NCBI GenBank assembly: GCA_013306675.1
Contig: JABLUY010000053.1
Location: 62,001 to 126,000 of the forward strand
Length of the DNA stretch: 64,000 bases
Direction: 5' to 3'
Origin: Thraustochytrium sp. TN22
Taxonomy: Eukaryota > Sar > Bigyra > Thraustochytrida > Thraustochytriidae
The position numbers were made by a program, and so were the translations under genes. The notes below the pieces were generated by a model. That model made no database searches and was not told the DNA's origin. It saw only the letters and a program-made list of their open reading frames with translations. This document shows, in pieces, positions 9,278-19,615 of this stretch. Numbering within the stretch: position 1 is the stretch's first letter; each line of letters starts with the position of its first letter.

Positions 9278-10219
9278 TCACGCGAGTTTCTCCAGGATAC
9301 AAGCCGGCACCTTGACCGGAGTGCGAGTCTTGGCGTGCACGAAGACGATCTCAAAGAGCGCCTCGACTAGCGTCTGCTTGGTCTCCGTGAAGGTGAGCGT
9401 CTGCTTGATGGTGAGCACGTAGTCGGATGGGTCCGCGGTCGGGTCGAGGTGCGACTTGATGTTGAGCTTCTGGAAGGGCCGCGCACCGAGCTTGAAGGTT
9501 AGCTTGGCGCTGCGCACGACCGGGACGGCCGACTCCTCCACCGCGGCGCGCTTGAGCGTCTCGAGCGAGATAAACTGGCTGCGCGCGCGCTCGAACCAGC
9601 AGTAGTAGTTGGGATGAAAGGCGATGCCGGTAAAGTCGGAGTCTGCAATGTGGATCATGTAGTCGAAGGATCCCACGGCACCTGTGAGCGGCTTGCGCCG
9701 CGGCGGTCGCAGCTTGGGCTTGGGCGCGCCCGGCTTGGGCAGGTAGACGAAATTCTTGCCACACGCCTTGTAGTACTCGAAGAGCACGGCGAGGCTCTCC
9801 GGCACCTTGACGAGGGCAAAGGTCTTGCTCACCGTGGCCATCTCCACGAAGCCTGCCACGATGAGCGCGTTGTCGCGCTTGCGCCAGATGCTCTGGTCGA
9901 AGTGGATGCGGTAATCACCGTCCAGGAATGGGATCGTGCGCACTTCCAGCTCGTCGCCGTAGAACGCCGGCTGCTTGAAGACCTGCTCCGCCCGCGTCAC
10001 GACGAACGACTCGCCCGAGTACGCAAACATGTCCGCCAGGTACTTGACGGTGATGAGCTCCTCGCGGCCGCGCTCGAACCATGCCAGAAAGTGCCGGTGG
10101 AAAACGATGCCCAGCGCATCCGTGTCCTCGCGGTACACGCGCACGTCCAGCGCCCCCCAGCCACGGTCGCGCCCGGCCTCGAGCGACTTGAGGTCCACCT
10201 GCGGCGGCCTCGCGCTCAT
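9278..10219 (-). CDS. Tandem 4HBT (hotdog) acyl-CoA thioesterase
   Basis: Protein of 313 residues from the Met of MSARPPQVDL (10219). It contains two hotdog-fold 4HBT domains of the YbgC/FadM kind. Domain 1 (about 25-150) has REDTDALGIVFHRHFLAWFERGR, with the usual catalytic Asp at 34. Domain 2 (about 184-305) has IADSDFTGIAFHPNYYCWFERAR, with Asp 195. A Lys/Pro-rich hinge (GAPKPKLRPPRRKPL) joins them. Single-domain bacterial relatives hydrolyse short- to long-chain acyl-CoA thioesters as multimers, so the fusion would supply one hotdog dimer per chain. Both active-site aspartates are kept, so both sites may work. No targeting peptide is evident. The frame continues upstream to 10567, but that part is low-complexity. 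In an oil-rich protist this could act in fatty-acid or polyketide-type lipid release, which is inference. Confidence 0.87.
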   Translation of the reverse strand: MSARPPQVDLKSLEAGRDRGWGALDVRVYREDTDALGIVFHRHFLAWFERGREELITVKYLADMFAYSGESFVVTRAEQVFKQPAFYGDELEVRTIPFLDGDYRIHFDQSIWRKRDNALIVAGFVEMATVSKTFALVKVPESLAVLFEYYKACGKNFVYLPKPGAPKPKLRPPRRKPLTGAVGSFDYMIHIADSDFTGIAFHPNYYCWFERARSQFISLETLKRAAVEESAVPVVRSAKLTFKLGARPFQKLNIKSHLDPTADPSDYVLTIKQTLTFTETKQTLVEALFEIVFVHAKTRTPVKVPACILEKLA

Positions 10220-10901
10220 GGTGGCGTCCTGGTGATGACGAGGTATGCTTGCCTCAGTAACCGAGGGAGCAGGGGAAAGACAGAGACAGAGACAGAGAGA
10301 TCGCGCGGCGGCAAACCTGCCCGGCGCTCGACGTGCTTGCGCACGCGCACAGCCCCGCGTCGACCGCGATGCGATGAGACTGCAGGCCCGGGAGCGAGCG
10401 ATGGCGAGCGACGCTTGCGGCAGACGTGCGTGCTGACGTATGGGTGCGCGTGGGGATACCTCACACCCTCCGAGTCGTGCGCACAGTACACACTCCAAGT
10501 CGTGATCGCGACGTCCACCTTGACCCCAACTTGAAGCAAACCAGCGCAAGCAAAGCAAGCAAAGCAAGCAAAGCCAAGCAAATAATATCTGCCACGGATC
10601 GATCTTGGTGTCTTCGCCGAAGCTTGGAACTTGAAGTTAGAGAACAACAGGAACAGTGAGCACGTGTCTTTCGCCAGCGTCGTGGCGCGTCGTGTGACGG
10701 CCACGGTGCTGCTACCCGTCTCTTCGCTGTGAATGAAAAAGCTAGAAATGACATCAATCTTACGTCAAAATCTCAGACTGGCACATCAGCACGCGATGGC
10801 GCGCGGGGCACATGAGATGAGTGAGTGTGCGAGACGTGGCGGATCGGCAGACTCGATCATCAGGGCGCTCTTGTAGGTCTTGCTCAGGCGCTTCGCGAAA
10901 A
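10220..10901. other. Gene-free stretch with AAGC-type microsatellite
   Basis: About 680 bp between two minus-strand genes, holding the promoter of the thioesterase and the 3' UTR of the cysteine-rich protein gene. It contains a (GCAAGCAAA)-type run at 10546-10583 and a GACAGA run at 10277-10300. No gene seen. Confidence 0.5.
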
Positions 10902-13900
10902 TCAGTAGCGGCCATGGCGGCCGCCACGACCACGGCGGCGGTCGTCGTAGTCATCCTGGTAGTCGTCGTGGTAGTCGCCCTCATCGTCCTCCTGGTCGTA
11001 GTAGGCCTTGGCGTGGTGTACGGTGACGGCGTGCTTGTAGCTCTTGCCGGCGGAGCCGTCATACGCGGCGGCGGCGGCCGCCTCGGCGCGCTGCTTGAGC
11101 TGACGGCGGCGGAAAATGAAGAGCGCAGCGCCGACGGCGGCACCGATAAAGGCGACGGAGAGGAGGGCGATGCCGGCGGTGGAGAGGCCGCCGTCGGCAG
11201 AGGCGCCATCCTCGGCGGAGAGGAAGGATGCCTTGAGCGTGGAGACGAGAGAGTTGACGGACTCGAAGTTGCATTCCTCCACATCGTTCGACTCGCACTC
11301 CTCGAGCACAGTCTCAAAGGTGCTGCGCGTGGCGCTGCGCGCAAAGAGCGTCTGGAACTCGCCGGCGCTGACGGAAGCCTTGGAGATGCGGAAGTAGATT
11401 GCGAGGTCGCCAGTGGACTCGGCGTAACTCGTAAAGTTGAAGAGAGCCTCCTCGCACTTGAGCTCGCCCATGGAATGGGCAGACTGAGTGCGGTATACGG
11501 TGCGCTGCACGACGAAGCACATGCCTGAGAGGAAGTCATCCGAGTCAAACTCGGTCGAGTAGGGCATGTCGAAGCGCAGGATGTAGTAGTCGTAGTTGAG
11601 GCCGGCGGTGAGGCCGGTGACGTTGAGCGTGTCGGCGTAGTCGGCGAAGGCATCGCTGGCCTGGAAGGCCTCGAGCAGCGAGGTGAGCGTGTTGTCGTAG
11701 TAGGTGGTGACGGAGTCGACGGCGTCCTGAGCGCTGTCGCCATCCGAGAACATGAGCATGACGGTGGCGTAGACCTCGACCATGCCGGGCGTGACGAGCT
11801 GACGCCGCTGGAAGCCGCGCGCAACGGCCGGGTGCTGGCGCGGGGTGGAAGCAATCTTATGCGTCGCTGCGGCCTCCTTGAGCGCCTCAAGGCGACGCGC
11901 GGCCGTGCTTCTCCCTCCCTTTCCAGCGCTGGGGAAGATGATGTCCTGGCGGTTGTGCAGCTGGCGACCGTCGCTGGCGTCGTCGACCCGCGGGAGACGA
12001 CGTGGCGCGAGGGGGGCGGCGTGCGCGGCGGACGCGGACGCGGCAGCGGCGCGCAGGGCTCGGCGACCGGCCCAGCCGAGCGGGGTGGGCGCCGCCGAAG
12101 GCGCTGCCGTGGGCTCCACGGTGGGCCGATCCACATCGAAGGAGCAGGACTGGGCGCCAATGCCGGGGCCCTCGGTGAAGGGAGGGAAGGCGGTGCAGCT
12201 GAAGAGGTAGCAGTCCTGGGTTTCGGGAATGGCGACCCAGGCATCGCAAGCTTCGACGAGCTCACAAATGTGCGCGCAGACCTCGGCGAGGGCGTCCGTA
12301 TCGTCCTCGTCAATCTCACAGGCACTGGAGAGCGAGACGTAGTTGCCCTCATCGTTGCCGGTGATCAACACGTCGGAATCGTCGAAGCTGCACTCGTAGC
12401 ACCAGTCGCCCGTCAGTTCGGAGGCGTCAAAGGTGACGTCGTGCTCGCAGACGCCGTTGTCCTCGGCGAGGTAGACGTCGGTCTGCACCACGGGCGTGGC
12501 GGCGTCAGAATCGACGCAGATCTCCTGCTCGCAGGTGGTGGGGCACGCGGGCGCGCCGACGCCGCCGCCGCTGGTGACGTTGGTGAAGGCCCAGTCATCC
12601 TCACAGGAGAACGGGTAGCAGACGCCCTGGTAGAGGACCCAGGCGTCGCAGCCGTCCAGCTCCTCGCAGATGGCGGCGCAGGCCTTTTCGGCATCCGAAC
12701 CAGTGGCGTCCACGCCGCAGGCGTCCGTGAGCACAACGCCGTTGCCGGTGCTGGTGCTGCTGCTGGCGGAGACGACGTTGTCATCGTCGAAGGAGCAGTC
12801 AACGGTGGTGCAGACGTCGAGGTCATCGAGGTCGTCGGGCGTAAAGGCGAGGTGCGAGCAGACGTCCTCGGACATGTAGACGGAGTCCCAGACGGTGGGC
12901 AGGGCGTCGCCGTTGGGGCAAGTCGCGTTGCAGTCCTGGCAGGCGGCCGCACCGGCGCCGCCGTTGGAGACGCCCGTGTCAAAGGCCCAGCCGTCCTCGC
13001 ACGAGAAGGTGTAGCAGACACCGTAAAAGACGACCCAGGCGTCGCAGGCGTCGAGGGCTTCGCAAATGGCGGAGCACACCTCCTGCAGCTCGGTGTCGTC
13101 ATCCGACGTAAGATCGCAGGCCTGCGTGAGGATGACGTAGCTGTAGGTTCCCTCGGAGGCCGACGTGTAGTCGATGATGGTGTCGTCGGTGATGGAGCAG
13201 CCGTAGCAGAAGGTGGCGTCGCCCAGGTCAGACTCGGTGTAGGAAAGGTGGCTGCAAAGATCGTCCGAGAGGTAGATTTGCGTCTGCACCTCGTTGTCAC
13301 AGACGTCCATTTCACAGTCACCCGTGGGTGCGGCGGAGGGCGCGGCAGAGGGGACGGCGGAGGGCGCAGCGGAGGGCGAGACGGTAGGCGGGCGGCAGAC
13401 GGGGGCACCGTAGAAGCCGCCATCGACAAAGGCGGCCTCGTTGTCGTCGCACGTGTAGCAAAAGCAGTCCTGGCCCCGGACGACCCACTGGTCGCAGCCA
13501 AAGTCCATGAGGTTCTGCGCGATGAGCGAGCAGGTGAGCAGGAGGGCGTCCTGGTCGCCGTCTTCGATGGCGCATGCGTCACCGAGCGAGATGTAGTAGT
13601 AGGTCTCGCCGTCAAAGGTGTCGGAGCGGATGGCTTCGTCCGCCTCAAAGTCACACTCGACGCAGTAGTCGCCGTCTTGGAGGTCGGCGGCGTCAAAGGT
13701 AGAGTCGAGCACGGGCGTACAGACATCTTCGTCAGCGTCGACGAGCTCCTGGACGGTGGAGCACGGCTCGGTGCAGCTCTCGGTGGGGCTGCCGGTGGGC
13801 GCGAGAGTCTCCGGGTTGACCAGGTTCGGGAGTTCGAAGGTGAGCGTGGCGTCGAAGCCGTCAACGAAGTTGCACTGCTCAACAGGGCCGCAGGAGGAGT

Positions 13901-15947
13901 CGCGCGAGCACTGCTGGAAGCGCACGGGATGGAAAAAGAGTACCTCGTTGCCCTGGAAGGGGATGCTGAGCTCCTGGTTGCAGAGGCCGCGCGAGGCCGG
14001 GAACGCGGCGTAGTCGGTCCAGGAGGACTCGTCGCCGGCGACGGCCATGTACTGGAGCGTGACGCCGAGCTGGCAGCTCTCGAGCGAGGTTTCGAGCTCG
14101 TCGATGCTTGAGATGCAGGTGGTGTTGGTGGAGCCGACCGAGTTCAAAAAGGCGAGCACGAGGTCCGTGTAGCCGAGCTGCACGAAGTTGCTGAGGCAGA
14201 TCTGGCGGAGGTCGTCGGCAGAGTTGGCGACGTAGCAAAAGCCCTCGGCGATCTGGTAGTCCTCAAAGTAGGCCTCGCAGTCTTCGACGCTGATGGAGGA
14301 GTAGGGCGCGTAGTTCTCGCAAAAGGGCACGAAGCAAGTTGCCTGCATGCTGGCGAGGTCGACACCGTTGCCGCAGAGGGTGCGCGCGAACGCAAGGGCC
14401 TCCTGGTTGTCGTATGTGTTCTCCTTGTTCCAGCAGGCGGCCTCGACCGCGAGGTGGTGCTGGAGCGAGGCGAGCTCGGTCTCGGAGGTGGTGTTCGGAA
14501 GCAGCTCGTTGGTGTAGCAGAAGCCGCCGAGGTTACTGCGCTCGGACTCGTAGTCCTCGACGGTCTCGATGAGGGCGTCGATGTTGAGGCGGTAGTTGCC
14601 GTAGGACTGCTTGTCCAGGTCCTTATCCTTGTCGTCCGGGTCGACCGTGCCGGTGCAGGTGATGGTGGCCTGGATGTTGGTGTTGCCATCGACAATGTGC
14701 CAGGTGGCGCCAAAGGCCGTGTCGCTGGACTCGCGGACCCAGTTGGAGGTGAAGAGCGGCACGGGCGTGGGAAGGCGCCAGCTGGCGGCCAAGGATGTCT
14801 CGGCGATGCAGTCGTCGGCCGAGAGGCTGAAGTTGCCCGAGGCGGTGACGATGTAGGCCTGGCGGATGACGCCGCGCTCCTCCTGGCGCGCGTAAAAGCT
14901 GAAGCCGTCGGCGCGGTACATGAGGATCCACGAGACGGCGTCTTCCGAGGGCTGGCAGGGCGAGCCGGACTCCCACCACGAGGACCAGGAGCTGGGCTTC
15001 CACTCGCAGGCGTTGCCGAGCGTGTCCGTGGAGGCCTCGCAGGCAGATTTGGTGATCTCGCACGTGTCGGTGCTGGTGTCGCGCGCGTCGCAGATGCGCC
15101 ACGAGGTGTTGGTTCCGTCGTACGAGATGCAGTTGGGGTCGCCGTAGCATGTGCAGGTGAGGCAGCACGAGCCGGCGGCGCCGCCCTCGGTGAAGGAGTA
15201 GTCCTCGATGATCATGGCGGCCTGCGCCGGGTCGATGCTCGGCACGCCGTTGCAGACGAGGGAGGAGTCCGTGCTGGAGTCCTCGTCGCAAATGGCCAGC
15301 TGCAGGCCGGTCTCGCGGCAGCCCTCGCCCGTGAGGTCCACCGTCTGGCAATCCTCGGTCGCCACCGTGTCGCGCGCCGGGCAGCAGGCATCGAAGCCCG
15401 GCAGCGGCAGCGCGAAAGACTGCGGGTCCAGCAGGTCCAGCGCGTTGAGCATGCCGTCCGCGGACCCGCAGAGCGGCGCCGTGCCGCAGCCGTCCACCTC
15501 CACGTCGCTGCTCGTCACATTGGTCGAGGTCTGCGCGGCCATGACCGAGGCCATGATGTCGCTGATGGCCTCCAGCTCGTCCGCCGTCAGCACGCTCACG
15601 GGCAGCTCGAGCCGCACCACGGCCTCCACCACGCCCGTCTCGGCCGTGGTGGCCACGGGCGCCAGCGTTGCCACTGGGCTCGGCGTCGCCAGCCCGCACG
15701 TCGAGCTGGAGCTGTCGTAGCTGCACGGCGACACGCACGAGTACGGCGCATCATCGTACTCGGAGCACGCCACGCACTCGCCCACGTACGTCCCGTCGTC
15801 GGACCCCGTCAGCTCCCACAGGCACCCGGACGCCACCGAGACGCAGTCGGCGCGCGAGCTCGCGTCGCCGCACGAGTCCTGGCCGCGCGCCGCCGCCACA
15901 ACAGCCGCCGCTGCCACCACCGCCGCCAGCCTCGGCCGCCGCGCCAT
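10902..15947 (-). CDS. Large secreted/type I membrane protein with four cysteine-rich repeats
   Basis: Protein of 1,681 residues. It starts with a signal peptide (MARRPRLAAVVAAAAVVAAARG, cleavage near QDSC). The long ectodomain is rich in Cys, Asp and Thr and has N-glycosylation sites. Between about 13,770 and 12,145 lie four tandem copies of a roughly 120-residue Cys module built around an ACDxWV...C(Y/F)xxxC core (ICEALDACDAWV, ICEELDGCDAWV, ICELVEACDAWV, and a diverged first copy with GCDQWV). Pro-Ser-Ala linkers (PSAAPSAVPSAAPSAAP) separate some modules, a style typical of stramenopile surface proteins. One TM helix near residue 1590 (GIALLSVAFIGAAVGAALFIF) is followed by basic residues and an acidic Tyr/Asp/Arg tail ending GRGGRHGRY. 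A cell-surface adhesion or receptor role is inferred; I recognise no named family. Confidence 0.88.
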   Translation of the reverse strand: MARRPRLAAVVAAAAVVAAARGQDSCGDASSRADCVSVASGCLWELTGSDDGTYVGECVACSEYDDAPYSCVSPCSYDSSSSTCGLATPSPVATLAPVATTAETGVVEAVVRLELPVSVLTADELEAISDIMASVMAAQTSTNVTSSDVEVDGCGTAPLCGSADGMLNALDLLDPQSFALPLPGFDACCPARDTVATEDCQTVDLTGEGCRETGLQLAICDEDSSTDSSLVCNGVPSIDPAQAAMIIEDYSFTEGGAAGSCCLTCTCYGDPNCISYDGTNTSWRICDARDTSTDTCEITKSACEASTDTLGNACEWKPSSWSSWWESGSPCQPSEDAVSWILMYRADGFSFYARQEERGVIRQAYIVTASGNFSLSADDCIAETSLAASWRLPTPVPLFTSNWVRESSDTAFGATWHIVDGNTNIQATITCTGTVDPDDKDKDLDKQSYGNYRLNIDALIETVEDYESERSNLGGFCYTNELLPNTTSETELASLQHHLAVEAACWNKENTYDNQEALAFARTLCGNGVDLASMQATCFVPFCENYAPYSSISVEDCEAYFEDYQIAEGFCYVANSADDLRQICLSNFVQLGYTDLVLAFLNSVGSTNTTCISSIDELETSLESCQLGVTLQYMAVAGDESSWTDYAAFPASRGLCNQELSIPFQGNEVLFFHPVRFQQCSRDSSCGPVEQCNFVDGFDATLTFELPNLVNPETLAPTGSPTESCTEPCSTVQELVDADEDVCTPVLDSTFDAADLQDGDYCVECDFEADEAIRSDTFDGETYYYISLGDACAIEDGDQDALLLTCSLIAQNLMDFGCDQWVVRGQDCFCYTCDDNEAAFVDGGFYGAPVCRPPTVSPSAAPSAVPSAAPSAAPTGDCEMDVCDNEVQTQIYLSDDLCSHLSYTESDLGDATFCYGCSITDDTIIDYTSASEGTYSYVILTQACDLTSDDDTELQEVCSAICEALDACDAWVVFYGVCYTFSCEDGWAFDTGVSNGGAGAAACQDCNATCPNGDALPTVWDSVYMSEDVCSHLAFTPDDLDDLDVCTTVDCSFDDDNVVSASSSTSTGNGVVLTDACGVDATGSDAEKACAAICEELDGCDAWVLYQGVCYPFSCEDDWAFTNVTSGGGVGAPACPTTCEQEICVDSDAATPVVQTDVYLAEDNGVCEHDVTFDASELTGDWCYECSFDDSDVLITGNDEGNYVSLSSACEIDEDDTDALAEVCAHICELVEACDAWVAIPETQDCYLFSCTAFPPFTEGPGIGAQSCSFDVDRPTVEPTAAPSAAPTPLGWAGRRALRAAAASASAAHAAPLAPRRLPRVDDASDGRQLHNRQDIIFPSAGKGGRSTAARRLEALKEAAATHKIASTPRQHPAVARGFQRRQLVTPGMVEVYATVMLMFSDGDSAQDAVDSVTTYYDNTLTSLLEAFQASDAFADYADTLNVTGLTAGLNYDYYILRFDMPYSTEFDSDDFLSGMCFVVQRTVYRTQSAHSMGELKCEEALFNFTSYAESTGDLAIYFRISKASVSAGEFQTLFARSATRSTFETVLEECESNDVEECNFESVNSLVSTLKASFLSAEDGASADGGLSTAGIALLSVAFIGAAVGAALFIFRRRQLKQRAEAAAAAAYDGSAGKSYKHAVTVHHAKAYYDQEDDEGDYHDDYQDDYDDRRRGRGGRHGRY

Positions 15948-16000
15948 CTTCGCTGCCGCTCGCCGCCGCGCTGCCGCGCCGCGCCGCGCCGCGCCGCGCC

Positions 16001-16032
<32 letters not shown>

Positions 16033-18763
16033 TATCGGAGTATGGCGCGCCGCGCGCCTCCTCGACCGCTCAGCGCGCTGCACGCGGCCGTCACGCGCCG
16101 CGGCGCCGCCGGTGATGAATCAATCGCTGGGCACGGCCCGATCCGCCGGCGCCTCAGCGCACGCCGGCCTGCCCGCCCGCGTGCCTGCCTGCCTGCCTGC
16201 CCGCCCGCCGCGCTGCCCGCCCCTCGCGCGCGAGCGGCCTTGCGCGCGCGCGCGCGGCCTCTCAGGGCTTTGCTCGGCTCGCGCCGCGGCTGCTGTTTGA
16301 ACGCGCGCGCGGAGTTTGTTTGAAAACCCTGCGCAGCTCAGTCAACGTGCGATGCGGGATGGATGTGATGTGAATGGATGGATGGATTCCTGGTGCGAGT
16401 GACCACAAGCGAGGAAGCGAGCGAGCGAGCGAGCGAGCGAGCGAGCGCCGCCGCGACGAGCAACAGCGCCGCGCTGGCCAGGCCTGCCGCAGTGCCGCAG
16501 TGGCCGCTGCCGAGCCCCTGCTTGCCGAGCTCCTGCTGCCGAGCTCCTGCGCCGAGCTCCTGCGCCTCGCCGCGCAATGAATGCACTTGACCGAGCGCGC
16601 GAGCGAGCGAGCAAGCGCCGGCACGCAAGCAAGCGCTGCCAGTGCCAGTGGCAGGCCACTTGCAAGCAAGCCGAAGACGCGCTGCGTGGAGTCGACCCGC
16701 GCCCGTGATTGCCGCAGCTCTTCCGTCTGGCCGCAGCGTCAGTCCCAGTCAATCAATCAATGATCAATCCACTGCCCTCTCCGAGTTGGTCGGCGCTCGC
16801 TGCCGGCAGCACGGGCAGAGGCAGGCCGAGCCAGCAAACCAGCCGCCAGGCCGCCCAGCCACCACCTCCTCCGCTCCGCCCAGCCTGAGCCGTGGCCGGC
16901 CAACTTGAAGGTCGCGGTCAGGTCGTAGGTTATCTAAACTAACGCAAGCCTGCCGCGCCGCGCCGCCCAGAGCTTCCGCCGCGCGCGCCCGCCTGCCACT
17001 GCTGGCCTCTGGGGAGGCTATGCTCGGTCGCCGCGCGCGCCGCGCCGGCCGCGGTCGCGCAGCCGCGCCCGCGGCAGGGCAGCGCAGCGCGGCGCAGCGC
17101 GCGTGCAGCTGGCCGGCGCCGTGGCCGCCGCGCGCCTCGGGATGGAGGGCTCGCGAGCGAGCTAGCTCAAGCTCGCCGCCAAGACAGCAAGACCGCGGCG
17201 GAGAGGGAGAGAGTTCTCGCGCGCCACTTGCTCGCGCGCCGCGCGGCCGGCTCGCCGCGCTGCGCCGCCTGGCCTCCGAGGCCGAGCGAGACACAGGCCC
17301 ACTGCGCTCGCGGCCGGGGCTCGACGGCGGCGGCAGCCTGGCCGCCACGGCCGTGAAGGGGCGCGCAGGCTGGCCAGGCCCTGCACTAGTGAAGGCAGGC
17401 AGGCCGAGCCTGCCGCGCCGGAAGAAGCGCAGCGCCAGCGGTGGCGGGCGAGCGACGATGGCGAGCGGGCGAGCTCGAGCTAGGCCACCAGGGTCAAACT
17501 TCGAGTCGGCCGGCACGGCCCGGCAGCCGCCAGCCGGCCAACTTGCCAGCCATCAGCGGCGGCGAGGCGGGCACGGCGAGGGGCGAGGCCGCGGCGGCCT
17601 CCAATGTGGCGGAAGGAAGCCAGCAATCGCAAGCTGTGCAGTCCAGTGCAGGCCCTGCAGTGCAGGGGCCTCGGTCCCGGGCGCCGCGACGCCTGCGACG
17701 CTGCGCGACCGCGCCGCGCGTGCCGGGCCTGCGCGCGCCGCGCGGCCCGCGCCCGACCGACCGCTCGGGCGCCGCGGAAACGGCCGCGGCCGGCCAGGCG
17801 CGTGCGCGCGGGAAGCGTGGAGCCGCGCCGCGCCACGCTCAGCTGAGCTGGCGTGCCAGTGGACGCCAGCCAGCTCGGCTTGCACTGCACTGCAGCGCTG
17901 CGGCGCAGCTTCTCCGCCTGCCTGCCAAGGCCTGCCAAGCATGCCAACAAGCAGCCAGCCAACTTGAACTAGCGCTTCGTCGTCCACCTTGCCGCGCAGC
18001 TTCCGCAGAACGGAGCAGGAAGCTGGGCTGAGCGGGGGCATCACGCAAGTCGCAGCCGCGGACCCCGCACTTGCGGGGCGGCGCTGTACAGCGAAGCTGC
18101 GGGGCGCAGGGGCGGCGCCACTGGGCGGCCCGGGGGCAGTGCGGCCCGGAGGACAGCCCAGGCAGCTGCGGGCGATTCGCCAGCGCGCGGCGCAGGACAC
18201 ACGCGGTGCCTCCCCACACAGCGCGTGGGCGGTGACGGCCGGCTCCACCGCCGCAGCACGCACCAATCTAGGCAACGAGTGCCTCGCCTCGCCTGACCGC
18301 GCCGCGCCGCGCGCCGCGATACCTTCCGCAGCCGCGCAGCCGCAGCCGCAGCCGTGCCGGCCGGCCAGCCCGTACAGGCCGCGCGTAGGCAGGCCGAGGC
18401 AGGCAGCCTGCCTGGCACCGGCAGCGCGTGCGAGCCGTCGCCGGCAACGGGGCGCCATCTTGCGTCAAGTTGGGGCAGCGTTGCACCGTCCATGATGGAC
18501 TCGACGATACGCTGCGAGGGCCGGTCCAGGCGCGCGTGCAGATCCGGCGCGGAACCGCGCCGCGGGCGTCGAAACGGGCGGTTGCGTGGCGCGCCGTTAC
18601 GGTGGTTAGATCCGCAGGGCGGCCGGCATCCATCAGCGACTCGGACGAGCCTGCCAGCGTCGCGACGATCATCCAACAAACAGCCTGTGCGCGCGGGGGC
18701 CGCGGGGGCCGGCGCGCGCGCCTTGAGCGCGCGCGCGCCTGGAGCGCGCGCCTTGAGCCCGGG
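15948..18763. other. Gene-poor, GC-rich simple-sequence region
   Basis: About 2.8 kb in which open frames exist on all strands but translate to Ala/Arg/Gly/Pro-rich low-complexity peptides with no domains. It includes a GCCGCC run (about 15,985-16,035), a GCCTGCCT run (16,186-16,206), a GCGA tetranucleotide run (16,417-16,448) and several copies of CAACTTGAA (16,901 and 17,960). It separates the divergent cysteine-rich gene and the 18,764 gene. I see no RNA gene or mobile element. Confidence 0.55.
16417..16448. repeat. GCGA tetranucleotide microsatellite
   Basis: About eight consecutive GCGA units with no interruptions in the core, inside the gene-poor region. Likely length-variable between strains. 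Confidence 0.85.
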
Positions 18764-19591
18764 ATGGCGCGCGGCGGGGGCTGGGAGGGCTTTCTGCGCG
18801 AGCGCGCGGAGCGGGGCCCGCGGGCGGCCCAGGAGGCGCTGTCCGAGGAGGCGCGCGCGGCGCTCGCAGAGCGCCAGGAGGGGCCGGGCGGCGAGATCGC
18901 CGAGGTGGCGCTCGCCGAGGTGGCACTCGCCGAGGTGGCGCTGCCCGGCGTGCCGCACAGGCTGCCGCTCCGGCTGGTGAGCGCGCACGAGCTGGCGCCC
19001 AGGAGGAGGCCAGGCCCCTCGTGGCCGAGGATCTCCGTCGATGCGCGCCACGCGCTGCCGGACGCGGACGAGGTCCTGCGCATGCTGCAGGCGAGGGCCT
19101 CAAGCGATCAAGAGCCCGCGCTGCTGGAGATTGAGCTGGCCCGCGCGCTGCGGAGCGGCTCCGAGGCCGCGCTGAGAAAAGCCTGCGCACAAGGCCCTTC
19201 GCGGGACACGTGGCGGGCAGCGCTGCGCAGCACGCGCGGCAGGACAGCCGGCGCAGATCGATGGCTCGCCTGGAGCGCCTGCGCCGCGGCGGCCTCGCCT
19301 GCCTTTGCGGACGTCGCGCTCGAGGACGCGGTGCCGGCCCTCCTGAAGGCCAACGCGACGAGCTGCGCGATGGACGACCTCGTGCGCGCCGTGGTTTGCC
19401 ACAGCTCGCTCCTGCTGCTGGAGCCGCCCGCCCTGGCAGCCGCCGTCGCCAAGCTCGGCCTCGCGCACCTCGGCCCTCCCGGCGCCGGCACGCGCCTCGA
19501 GCGCCTCATCGCTGAGCTCTACTACGAGGCTCGCGCCAACTCAAGCCCGAGCCCTCAACTTGAAGTGCTGTCTGTACCACTAAGACCATAA
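18764..19591 (+). CDS. Protein of unknown function
   Basis: Protein of 275 residues from the ATG at 18764 (MARGGGWEGF; G at -3 and +4). The frame is open further upstream to 18428, but that part crosses simple sequence. The N-terminus has a helical Glu/Arg/Ala stretch and a short internal repeat (EVALAEVALAEVALP). The second half has alternating hydrophobic helices (DLVRAVVCHSSLLLLEPPALAAAVAKLG) ending RLERLIAELYYEARANSS. I recognise no family. Coding character is supported by the regular third-position G/C bias and by a clean stop only 24 nt from the stop of the convergent SANT gene. A helical-repeat or scaffold protein is possible but unproven. Confidence 0.6.
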   Translation: MARGGGWEGFLRERAERGPRAAQEALSEEARAALAERQEGPGGEIAEVALAEVALAEVALPGVPHRLPLRLVSAHELAPRRRPGPSWPRISVDARHALPDADEVLRMLQARASSDQEPALLEIELARALRSGSEAALRKACAQGPSRDTWRAALRSTRGRTAGADRWLAWSACAAAASPAFADVALEDAVPALLKANATSCAMDDLVRAVVCHSSLLLLEPPALAAAVAKLGLAHLGPPGAGTRLERLIAELYYEARANSSPSPQLEVLSVPLRP

Positions 19592-19615
19592 ACTCTGTCA
19601 CTCTTGTTTACAAGT

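Noticed and set aside
11832-14111. Plus-strand 759-residue open frame inside the cysteine-rich gene
   Set aside because: Gly/Val-rich shadow of the minus-strand gene; no domains, while the minus frame has signal peptide, repeats and TM helix.
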